Assembly (NCBI GenBank): GCA_031276175.1
Contig: JAISNP010000120.1
Coordinates: 1 to 35,153, forward strand
Source: Tannerella sp.
GTDB lineage: Bacteria; Bacteroidota; Bacteroidia; Bacteroidales; Tannerellaceae
Direction of reading: 5' to 3'
Length of the DNA stretch: 35,153 nucleotides
The first letter of the stretch is position 1; every line of letters begins with the position of its first letter. Below the pieces are notes generated by a model, which did no database searches, was not told the origin of the DNA, and saw nothing but the letters and a program-made list of their open reading frames with translations. A program made the translations under genes and the position numbers. Positions 26,470-32,824 of the stretch are shown one piece after another.

Positions 26470-26493
26470 ACAGTGTAACCGTAATAAATGACG

Positions 26494-26943
26494 TTATTCT
26501 TTTTCGAGCAGAAAACTTTCGATTTGCCGGACGAGCGTTTCTTTGGGCAAAGCCCCCTGTGAAGCCTGCGGTTTACCTTTCACGGGGACGAACAGTATGG
26601 TAGGTATACTGCTGATACCGAAAACCGATGCCAGTTCGCGTTCGTTGTCGACATTCACCTTGTAAAACACGACGTCACCCTTGTATTGGGCAGCCAATTC
26701 TTTCATAACAGGAGCTATGCGCTTGCACGGGCCGCACCAGTCGGCATAAAAGTCTACTATGCAGGGTTTGTCGCCTTCGTATACCCATTCGTTTTGGTGC
26801 GTCTCGTAGTTGTATACTTTGGCGAGAAAATCGGCCTTGTTCATGACGACTACTTCTCCTTCCGCCTTGCCGGACTGTGCACTGGAGTTGTTGACGGTCA
26901 AGGTTATAAAAGGGATAATAAATAAACATCTCAAATATTTCAT
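26494..26943 (-). CDS. Exported thioredoxin
   Basis: 149 residues. A signal peptide (about 1-23, ending NSSAQ) is followed by a single thioredoxin domain with FYADWCGPCKRIAP and the cis-Pro loop GISSIPTILFV. It is a periplasmic thiol-disulfide protein; the order WCGPC plus a thioredoxin-type Lys suggests a reducing role. The start at 26943 (MKYLRCLF) is preferred over the upstream Met at 26970, because it begins the signal peptide. Monocistronic, converging on rpsP. Confidence 0.9.
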   Translation of the reverse strand: MKYLRCLFIIPFITLTVNNSSAQSGKAEGEVVVMNKADFLAKVYNYETHQNEWVYEGDKPCIVDFYADWCGPCKRIAPVMKELAAQYKGDVVFYKVNVDNERELASVFGISSIPTILFVPVKGKPQASQGALPKETLVRQIESFLLEKE

Positions 26944-26978
26944 CTTCTTTATTTTTTTACGGTTATACAAAATCGCAG

Positions 26979-26986
26979 CAAATGTA
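26979..26986 (-). promoter_or_regulatory. -7 promoter box for the exported thioredoxin
   Basis: On the minus strand TACATTTG, 35 nt before the ATG at 26943. Confidence 0.5.
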
Positions 26987-27126
26987 CGAATAAAAAAACA
27001 GAGTAAATCCCGTTAACCCTTTTTTTCGAATCGGTTGCTGCACGTTTACGGTAAATCCGGATGCTTTTTAATGTTTCTTTTTTGTAAAGCGATTTCGGGA
27101 CAAGACACATTTCCTTTTGTTTGCCT

Positions 27127-27156
27127 TTTGTTTTCTTGAAAAAACGCCTAACTTTG
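27127..27156 (+). promoter_or_regulatory. Promoter of the toxin-antitoxin operon
   Basis: TTTG (27127-27130), 18-nt spacer, TAACTTTG (27149-27156). Good Bacteroidetes match; transcription would begin near 27163, 17 nt before the first small open frame. Confidence 0.75.
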
Positions 27157-27179
27157 CATGGGAATAATAGAATAATTCA

Positions 27180-27221
27180 ATGAGAAAAGAATTAGGGAAA
27201 TGGTTCAAAGATAAAAAATAA
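27180..27221 (+). CDS. Possible 13-residue peptide
   Basis: ATG to TAA encoding a very basic peptide (MRKELGKWFKDKK). It is the first open frame after the TA promoter, 5 nt before the next one. It could be a leader peptide or chance; codon statistics are meaningless at this length. Confidence 0.3.
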   Translation: MRKELGKWFKDKK

Positions 27222-27226
27222 GTATT

Positions 27227-27346
27227 ATGGGGGCAATAATTATGTATTTGACTGTAATTGCACCTGGATTGGGTTTGTATATTTTTGACCATACCAAGTT
27301 CGGCAAGCGGTTTTTTGACGATAGGGAAAAACAGACTAAAAAATAA
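27227..27346 (+). CDS. Small single-pass membrane protein candidate
   Basis: 39 residues, in line with the promoter and only 4 nt before the antitoxin ATG. Residues 4-20 (IIMYLTVIAPGLGLYIF) form one hydrophobic segment; the rest is charged (HTKFGKRFFDDREKQTKK). Tight spacing on both sides suggests it belongs to the toxin-antitoxin transcript. No family is recognised. Confidence 0.5.
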   Translation: MGAIIMYLTVIAPGLGLYIFDHTKFGKRFFDDREKQTKK

Positions 27347-27350
27347 TATT

Positions 27351-27557
27351 ATGGGAGAAATAGCCGGAATAAAGTACACGAAGGACAAAACCGGACGCAA
27401 ACGTTACCTCCGTGTCGATTTGGATATGTACGGGGAAAATCAATTAATCGAAGACTTTTTAGACTTGTTGTACGTTGAAGCACACAAGGGAGATGAAGTG
27501 ATAAGCCTCGATGAATTCAACAAATACATTGATGAAAGACTAAAAGAAAATGTATAA
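27351..27557 (+). CDS. Antitoxin of a RelE/ParE-type module
   Basis: 68 residues, acidic, from the ATG at 27351 (MGEIAGIKYTKDKTGRKRYL). The frame is open further upstream to 27258, but that would swallow the preceding small gene, so the ATG just after it is preferred. It resembles short Bacteroidetes antitoxins paired with RelE (RLDLDMYG-type beta strand, then a Glu/Asp-rich helix). It overlaps the toxin gene by 8 nt, as is usual for such pairs. Confidence 0.75.
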   Translation: MGEIAGIKYTKDKTGRKRYLRVDLDMYGENQLIEDFLDLLYVEAHKGDEVISLDEFNKYIDERLKENV

Positions 27558-27804
27558 GGTTATCATCAGTAAGAAGTTGTTAAAATCATTGGATAAAGTC
27601 CCGGCTGTTTATCTTTCCGGGATCAAAGGAACCATTAACAGTTTGGAATCTAATCCGCGCCCATCCGGCTCCGTAAAGTTGACCGGTTCTACAAATACGT
27701 ATCGTATCCGGGTGGGCGTGTATCGTATTATTTACACAATTGAAGATGAAATACTAACCGTTGAAGTGATTAAAGTCGACCACCGGAAAAGTGTTTATAA
27801 ATAG
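27550..27804 (+). CDS. RelE/ParE-family toxin
   Basis: 84 residues, the normal size. Family marks: VIISKKLLKSLDKVP, the helix YLSGIKGTINSLESNP, GSVKLTGSTNTYRIRVGVYRIIYTIEDE and the C-terminal VEVIKVDHRKSVYK. RelE-type members cut mRNA on the ribosome, ParE-type members poison gyrase; Arg residues in YRIRVGVYR and the terminal HRKSVY resemble RelE. It should be neutralised by the antitoxin encoded just upstream, which typically also represses the promoter. Confidence 0.9.
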   Translation: MYKVIISKKLLKSLDKVPAVYLSGIKGTINSLESNPRPSGSVKLTGSTNTYRIRVGVYRIIYTIEDEILTVEVIKVDHRKSVYK

Positions 27805-27997
27805 CATTTTATTCATACCTTAAACTTTTATCCGTATCCCTCAATCCGGTTGCCGATACGTTTCTTTCAAATCAACATCCGGCCGGAAGGCTACTTTCGG
27901 GTTTTTGATTATCATACAGGTGCAGCCATTACATAAGCAAAAGCATGTCCATTTATTAAAATAAACATGGGATAGATGATAATAAAAATATTTTATG
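27805..27997. other. Intergenic stretch between toxin gene and P2 promoter
   Basis: No gene seen. AT-rich towards the right end. No terminator with a T-run is obvious after the toxin stop codon. Confidence 0.5.
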
Positions 27998-28005
27998 TAA
28001 CTTTG
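27998..28005 (+). promoter_or_regulatory. -7 promoter box upstream of array 4 and P2
   Basis: TAACTTTG, an exact TAnnTTTG match. Transcription would start near 28012, immediately before array 4, placing the whole array in the P2 leader of about 240 nt. No clear -33 TTTG. Confidence 0.6.
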
Positions 28006-28015
28006 CGGCGTTTTC

Positions 28016-28215
28016 GGGTAATTACCCGGAAAATTCCGGCAACTGCCTAATAAATTTCGGCAATTGCCGAAAAAACTCCGGCAGTTGCCGGCAAAATTCA
28101 GGCAATTACCGCGAAAGTCCCGGCAGTTGCCGAAAAAGCGCAGGCAATTGCCGAAGAAATTCCGGCGGTTGCCGTAAAACTCCGGGCAGTTGCCCGTAAA
28201 ATAAGGGCATATAGC
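28016..28215. repeat. 21-bp tandem palindromic array (array 4)
   Basis: Nine units at an exact 21-bp period (dyads starting 28017, 28038, 28059, 28080, 28101, 28122, 28143, 28164, 28185) and a degenerate tenth at 28206. Typical core GGCA-RTTGCC or CGGCAATTGCCG, joined by A-rich linkers. The arms change in a compensating way: unit 1 is GGGTAATTACCC (GGTA/TACC instead of GGCA/TGCC), unit 4 is CCGGCA/TGCCGG and unit 9 is CGGGCA/TGCCCG. Units 2, 5 and 8 have small imperfections. It ends about 40 bp before the P2 start codon. Confidence 0.96.
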
Positions 28216-28253
28216 AGAATGATTAAGTTGTACGATTAAAAAATAAATGAATT

Positions 28254-28922
28254 ATGGCAGACAATCTTTGTCCGAGAACCATTGCCGGTTTTACGGAGTA
28301 CATTAAAATCGCTTACGCTAAGGCGTATACGAACTTAAATCTGTATGGTGTCGCTCCCGAAAAGCTGACGCCGGTTACTCCGCTCTACAACACTTATGTG
28401 GCTGCGGAAGCCGTTGCCGCTAATCCCGATACGGCAACGGCGGGCGCACGACGTGCACGCAACGTCGCCCATAAGGCGCTCGAATCCGCGTGGCGGAAAT
28501 TCCTCAAAGAAAACATCCGCTACAACTCGGCCGTTCCCGTAGCCGACCTCGAAGTGTTCGGCATCAAGGCGCTCGACACGACGCGCACGCCGGTGGGCAT
28601 TCCCGACAAAATCCCCGTCATGTCCATCCGTCATGCAGGCACGCGCCGGTATGAAATCAAAGTGCTCGACGGCGAAACAGGCAAAAAGAAAAAGCCGCAG
28701 TATGCCGCCGGCAGCTATGTGTACCTTGCCGTCACCGAAGTGGGCGGTGAGCCGAAGCACGAAAGCGAATACCGCAAGCTGGACTTTTCGTCGAACTGCC
28801 GTCATGTGATTGAATTTCCTCTCGAACAACTGGCTAAACAGGCTCACCTCTATGCCCGCTACTCCAACGTTCACGGCAAGGAAGGGCCTGAAAGCGTTGC
28901 CGAAACAGTGATTATCGGTTAA
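28254..28922 (+). CDS. Uncharacterised two-domain protein P2, palindromic array in its leader
   Basis: 222 residues, no signal peptide or membrane segment, function unknown. Residues 1-110 are predicted helical, with an Ala/Arg-rich stretch (TATAGARRARNVAHKALESAWRK) and VADLEVFGI at its end. The C-terminal half looks like a beta-sandwich, perhaps fibronectin III-like: MSIRHAGTRRYEIKVLDG, GSYVYLAVTEVGG, HVIEFPLEQ and HLYARYSNVHGKEGPES. The helical half, the V-x-D-L-x-x-x-G junction and the terminal R-x-N/S-x-x-G-E/K-GP motif match the protein at 6767-7465, so the two are probable distant paralogs. Both genes have a promoter box, then a dyad array, then the start codon. Confidence 0.75.
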   Translation: MADNLCPRTIAGFTEYIKIAYAKAYTNLNLYGVAPEKLTPVTPLYNTYVAAEAVAANPDTATAGARRARNVAHKALESAWRKFLKENIRYNSAVPVADLEVFGIKALDTTRTPVGIPDKIPVMSIRHAGTRRYEIKVLDGETGKKKKPQYAAGSYVYLAVTEVGGEPKHESEYRKLDFSSNCRHVIEFPLEQLAKQAHLYARYSNVHGKEGPESVAETVIIG

Positions 28923-29069
28923 TCGCGGCGGTATCCGCCTTTTGCATAATCAGATTCGGTTCGTCGCCCGCAGCGCTCCGGCAGAACGAGAAACGGCAGT
29001 CGCTGAAAACGGAACAGATATTTTCGACCGCCGTACTTTCCCATTGCACGAAGAGAGGGCGTTTTGTTA

Positions 29070-29151
29070 AACCGGCAAAATTTTGGGAGTTGGGAATGGA
29101 GAATGGAGAGTTGAGGAAGGTATTTTTGTGAAAACGATGCGCTCTGCTTTT
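29070..29151 (+). repeat. Direct repeat flanking the Abi gene, left copy
   Basis: 82 nt that align with 30218-30290 in the same orientation: AACCGGCAAAATTTTGGG, GAATGGAGAATGGAG, GGTATTTTTGT, AAAACGAT and CGCTCTGCTTTT are shared; copy 1 has about 9 extra nt in the purine-rich middle. Each copy contains a promoter-like TATTTTTG. Confidence 0.88.
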
Positions 29152-29212
29152 GTTCTGTCCGGTTAATTCCGGTACAGACAGTGAAGCGTCCTTTGACTTA
29201 TCGGTTTATATG

Positions 29213-30136
29213 TTATTCCCAGAGAGGTTCGGTTTGCCAGCCGTTGAAAAAGCCGTATTTGTAAATGGGAACATTGGGGAAAGCATGGATTAGCTCAATA
29301 ATTTCACGTTTCATATCCTGCGGCTGGTTCAGAAAATTACACAAGTATGCCATGCAGGATATAGTCGAAAACGGTTTGTCCAACTGTCCTTGCTTGAATG
29401 GTTGGATAAACCACGCTCCCCGTGGATTATTCAGTTGCATACCGGGTCGTTTCACCATCGTACGGCTCCACAGGCGGGAATGGTGAGCAATGATATTGCG
29501 GATATAGGCGATGGATTCCAGCCAGCCTGAGAACACGTGAGGAGAGTTGACTCCCATTTCATTGGATATAATACTTCTTTCCGGCAAATTTGTTTTCAGG
29601 TTCTTGTAAAGTTTAGACAACGTCCCCATTGAGGCAACTTCCAATATTTTCCAGGCATCGGCAGATTGTTTCGGATAACGATGTTGATGGTCTTTGATGA
29701 AAAGTTCCTGACTTCGGTTAAATTCCTTTTTCAATTCATCCAACACCCACAGGTGAACTGTTTGGGTTATGCCATTGATATTTCTTGTCACATTGTTGAA
29801 CAGTACAGGTTTCAAGTACCATAATCCACCGTAAGCAAGAGACAAATGATATATCAATCGAGTACGTACGGCAATTTCTATCTGTTCAATACCGCCAAAA
29901 AGAATCAGGCGAAGTTTGCGATCGAAATCATACCGCTCCAGTATATCCTCGAAACAAGTATCCGGATAAAACAGATGCAGCGTCGTGTCACTTTGCATGT
30001 TCCACCAATATCCTTTCAACCGGTAGTAGCTGATGTTTTTCAGCCGCTCGTATGCCATCGCTTCGTCCCTGAAAATCATGCCGCGCTGTTTAAGCAATGT
30101 TATCTGGTCGGCAACCGTGTATGCAGATTTATTCAT
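29213..30136 (-). CDS. Abi_2 (AbiD/AbiF)-like abortive infection protein
   Basis: 307 residues. The N-terminus YTVADQITLLKQRGM, then YERLKNISYYRLKGYWW, and YDFDRKLRLILFGGIEQIEIAVRTRLIYHL are marks of the Abi_2 family (phage abortive infection AbiD/AbiF). Near residues 213-218 lies R-N-I-I-A-H, the R-x4-H motif typical of HEPN-fold ribonucleases, so an RNA-cutting mechanism is plausible. The start at 30136 (MNKSAYTVADQ) is preferred; the upstream Met at 30181 would add 15 unrelated residues. It is transcribed alone, from a promoter whose -33 element lies in the right direct repeat. The gene is less GC-rich than its neighbours and is bracketed by direct repeats, both signs of acquisition. Confidence 0.88.
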   Translation of the reverse strand: MNKSAYTVADQITLLKQRGMIFRDEAMAYERLKNISYYRLKGYWWNMQSDTTLHLFYPDTCFEDILERYDFDRKLRLILFGGIEQIEIAVRTRLIYHLSLAYGGLWYLKPVLFNNVTRNINGITQTVHLWVLDELKKEFNRSQELFIKDHQHRYPKQSADAWKILEVASMGTLSKLYKNLKTNLPERSIISNEMGVNSPHVFSGWLESIAYIRNIIAHHSRLWSRTMVKRPGMQLNNPRGAWFIQPFKQGQLDKPFSTISCMAYLCNFLNQPQDMKREIIELIHAFPNVPIYKYGFFNGWQTEPLWE

Positions 30137-30196
30137 GTATATATAAAAAAACGAGCCGCGCCAGATCTTACGGGATGGCAACGACTACTGTTGCTG

Positions 30197-30227
30197 CAAA
30201 AGTACTGCCTTTTTTTTAACCGGCAAA
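30197..30227 (-). promoter_or_regulatory. Promoter of the Abi-like gene
   Basis: On the minus strand: TTTG (30227-30224), 19-nt spacer, TACTTTTG (30204-30197). Full Bacteroidetes consensus. The TTTG is inside the CCGGCAAAATTTTGG block of the right direct repeat, the -7 box lies outside it. Confidence 0.75.
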
Positions 30228-30290
30228 ATTTTGGGGAGTGAGAATGGAGAATTGGAAGGTATTTTTGTAAAAACGATACGCTCTGCTTTT
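30218..30290 (+). repeat. Direct repeat flanking the Abi gene, right copy
   Basis: 73 nt matching 29070-29151, same orientation. Together the two copies enclose 1.07 kb holding only the Abi-like gene and its -7 box. Confidence 0.88.
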
Positions 30291-30379
30291 ATCCCGTCAA
30301 TCCGGTCAAAGGATTGAAAAAGTAAAAATGTATCCTCCGGGATGATAGTGAAGGATAAATCCGGACATACAGCCCTTGC

Positions 30380-30530
30380 GAATTTCCGTCCGCATCGCGA
30401 TAAATTTCCATGCGCAGGAAAATTTACGCCGGTGCGCATCCGCAAAAACGGGAATGAGGAAAAAAAATTACGGGGATGCGTATGGAAATGCGGAAGAATA
30501 CGTATCAATAAATTTCCAAGCGGAGCAAAA
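30380..30530. repeat. Degenerate short-repeat region upstream of the lipoprotein gene
   Basis: AATTTCC followed by CGCA-type words recurs at 30381, 30403 (22 bp apart) and about 30511, with weaker or inverted forms between (AATTTACGCC, GGAAATGCGG, GGGGATGCG). It may be a decayed relative of the palindromic arrays, or simple low-complexity sequence. It ends about 35 bp before the lipoprotein start codon. The rest of 30291-30379 holds nothing I recognise. Confidence 0.4.
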
Positions 30531-30566
30531 AAAAACTTTTAATTCATGACTTTTAATTTTTATGAT

Positions 30567-31400
30567 ATGAAAACATTTTCAAAATTCAATTTTACGGTGG
30601 CGATAATGATAGCCACCCTGATTTTCGTTTCGTGCGAAAAGAACGACCCGATGACGGAACCCGAACCCGAACCCAAACACGAATGGGGGCGGGGAGAAAC
30701 GCCGGGTAAAATCGCCGGACTGGGCAACACGAAAGGCGAACCTGCCGGAACGCCGTTCAAACTGCCCGACGGCATCGAAACGGCCGGCAGGATCATGGGC
30801 GGCTACGATCCGGCAAACTACTACCAGAGTGTCGGCAAACGCGACGCCCTGCCCTATACCGGATTCATCCGGACGAAAACGGTACAGACAAGAGCCGCCG
30901 GCGACACTGTCCGTGTGGATACGATCGTGGGAAGCGGGATGCTGCATGTCCAGATATTCATCCCGCTGAAGAATACCACTTCGCAAGATATTTCAATCAC
31001 CTTCCCCGCCGGACTGATCCTGAAGTCGGTAACCGACTCCTGTCAGAACGGCCTGCTGCTGAAGAAAACCACCGTCGATGTGCCCGCAAAAGGCTTTTGC
31101 GGCGTGCTTCTGATAATGTATTGCGGAAACGAGGAATTATCCCAGTCGCTCACAACGGAAGAATACGTATTCACCGTCATAAGCAGTTCTTCCCTGATCA
31201 TGGATCTGTGCGAAAGGGTCAAAAACAAGCGGATCAACACGGAAGAATACCCGTCCGGACGGCACGGATACGCCGACAGCGAACAGTACTACGACTACGC
31301 ACTCAAATTACAGTATATGGTATGGAAACTGACCGACTGGGGAGAACTCCTCTCGGAAGAAGACATCACCTATATCGAACAAATGGAAAACTCTAACTAA
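30567..31400 (+). CDS. Hypothetical lipoprotein
   Basis: 277 residues. The N-terminus is a lipoprotein signal with lipobox FVS-C (Cys at about 23), then an acidic stretch with Pro-Glu repeats (TEPEPEPKHEWGRG). The body has beta-rich segments (GSGMLHVQIFIPLKNTTSQDISITFPAGLILKS-type) and a Tyr/Glu-rich C-terminus. No known domain is recognised. ATG 30567 is used because it starts the signal peptide; an in-frame ATG at 30546 adds seven residues. The following beta-barrel gene is 78 nt away on the same strand, so co-transcription is possible. Confidence 0.8.
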   Translation: MKTFSKFNFTVAIMIATLIFVSCEKNDPMTEPEPEPKHEWGRGETPGKIAGLGNTKGEPAGTPFKLPDGIETAGRIMGGYDPANYYQSVGKRDALPYTGFIRTKTVQTRAAGDTVRVDTIVGSGMLHVQIFIPLKNTTSQDISITFPAGLILKSVTDSCQNGLLLKKTTVDVPAKGFCGVLLIMYCGNEELSQSLTTEEYVFTVISSSSLIMDLCERVKNKRINTEEYPSGRHGYADSEQYYDYALKLQYMVWKLTDWGELLSEEDITYIEQMENSN

Positions 31401-31478
31401 ACTAAAGATTCCGAATGCACAGAAGAGTTGAGAATTGGCAACCAATTTATATTTATCAATTAATCAAATTTTAAGCAA

Positions 31479-32006
31479 ATGAAAAGAATGTTTTTGACGA
31501 GAGTGGCGATTGCAGCAATCGCAGTGTTAACAATGAGTGTGGCAGCCGGTGCGCAGGAAAAGGGCGACATGGCTGCGGGTGGCAGTCTGGTATTGGGTGC
31601 GGGCGACAGTTTTACCAACATCGGTATCGGCGCCAAGTTCCAATACAATGTAACGACGCCTATCCGGCTGGAAGGCTCGTTCACGTATTTCCTGAAAAAG
31701 GATTACCTGAAGATGTGGGACTTGAGTGTGAACGGTCACTGGCTGTTCCCCTTGGGCGAGAAGATAACGGTCTATCCGCTGGCAGGTCTCGGTATCCTGA
31801 ACTATGGCTACGATTATTCGGTAGATTTTGGCGAATTGGGTAGTTACGGCGCTAGCGGCTCCACGTCGGATATTGCCTTCAACCTCGGCGGCGGCCTTGA
31901 TCTGAAACTGACCGACAGGCTCGTCTTCAATGCCGAACTGAAGTACAAGATCAGCGACGTTTGGGACAGGCTGCTGCTTTCGGCAGGCCTTGTGTACAAG
32001 TTTTAA
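31479..32006 (+). CDS. Outer-membrane beta-barrel protein (porin-like, OmpW/OmpX size)
   Basis: 175 residues with a signal peptide (about 1-25, ending AGAQ). The rest alternates amphipathic strands: GGSLVLGAGDSFTNIGIGAKFQYNV-type, RLEGSFTYFL, ITVYPLAGLGILNYGYDYSV, AFNLGGGLDLKL, RLVFNAELKYKI, and it ends in a membrane-facing aromatic (LLLSAGLVYKF). That is the pattern of a small eight-stranded barrel. Function is unknown. It is followed by a strong terminator at 32075. Confidence 0.85.
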   Translation: MKRMFLTRVAIAAIAVLTMSVAAGAQEKGDMAAGGSLVLGAGDSFTNIGIGAKFQYNVTTPIRLEGSFTYFLKKDYLKMWDLSVNGHWLFPLGEKITVYPLAGLGILNYGYDYSVDFGELGSYGASGSTSDIAFNLGGGLDLKLTDRLVFNAELKYKISDVWDRLLLSAGLVYKF

Positions 32007-32074
32007 TGGAATCGGAGTATACAAAGGGCTAACCCAATCTTCGCTATTCTTTTTCACATCGAATGTTCGTTATT

Positions 32075-32115
32075 AAGAAGCCGGAACGGAGCAGTATCCG
32101 TTCCGGCTTCTTTTT
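32075..32115. terminator. Bidirectional rho-independent terminator
   Basis: A perfect 16-bp stem (AAGAAGCCGGAACGGA at 32075-32090; complement at 32097-32112) with a 6-nt loop. T-run on the plus strand; AA-rich flank on the other side. It lies between the convergent beta-barrel and thiamine pyrophosphokinase genes. Confidence 0.92.
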
Positions 32116-32161
32116 GCAGTCATGTTCCGAAAAGAAGCACACACATACGGAATGTGAGGTT

Positions 32162-32815
32162 TCACGAAGGATATTCCCTGAAAACAATCGCTTTTCCTGC
32201 CGTTTCGACGCGGAAAATGTTTCCCGTCGCTTCGTTGAGCGAGGCTTGCCACCAGCGGGTGAGCGTACGGTTCGTCACCGGCCAACGCAGTCCGTGCAGC
32301 GTCAGCGGTAAAGGCTCAAGGCAAAATACTGATATTTGCTGTCCGGGATATGATTCGAACGCCGCGTCGCCCGTCACGGGCGTCAGCGCGCCGTGGTCGG
32401 TACACATCTCTACGTCCGCCATATCCATATAGTCGGCCAGGAGGCTGATGTTGCCCAGCGTATGATCTTCGCGCTTGCCGGTAGCGCCGAGAATACACAG
32501 GCGGCGGTAGCCTTGCGCAACGGCATAGTGCACGGTCTTCGTCAGGTCGTTGTTTTCCTGTTCCCGCAGGACAACGAGTCGATTGCCCAGCCGTTCGCGC
32601 GCCTGCGGCGAAATCGAATCGCCATCGCCCACGACTACCTCCGGCATGAATCCTGCCGACATCAGCGCATCCGCCGCGCCGTCGCAACAAAGCAGATGGT
32701 CGCGTAGCCGCGCCATTATAGCCAGCGGAACGGGATGCGTGGGAAAATTGCCGTCCGCAAGCACCAGGGCTTCGAACGGCGCGCATCCCGGTCGGACGAT
32801 TATATTACCGTACAT
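32162..32815 (-). CDS. Thiamine pyrophosphokinase
   Basis: 217 residues, transfers pyrophosphate from ATP to thiamine to give TPP, in the cytoplasm. Family marks: CCDGAADAL, VVVGDGDSIS (63-67), ENNDLTKTVHYA (88-94) and GATGKREDHTLGN (110-119). The C-terminal half is the thiamine-binding beta domain. The start codon lies 9 nt after the stop of the sugar isomerase gene, so the two are one operon although their chemistry is unrelated. No TPP riboswitch is seen in front of the operon. The length is normal. Confidence 0.9.
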   Translation of the reverse strand: MYGNIIVRPGCAPFEALVLADGNFPTHPVPLAIMARLRDHLLCCDGAADALMSAGFMPEVVVGDGDSISPQARERLGNRLVVLREQENNDLTKTVHYAVAQGYRRLCILGATGKREDHTLGNISLLADYMDMADVEMCTDHGALTPVTGDAAFESYPGQQISVFCLEPLPLTLHGLRWPVTNRTLTRWWQASLNEATGNIFRVETAGKAIVFREYPS

Positions 32816-32824
32816 CCGTCACGT

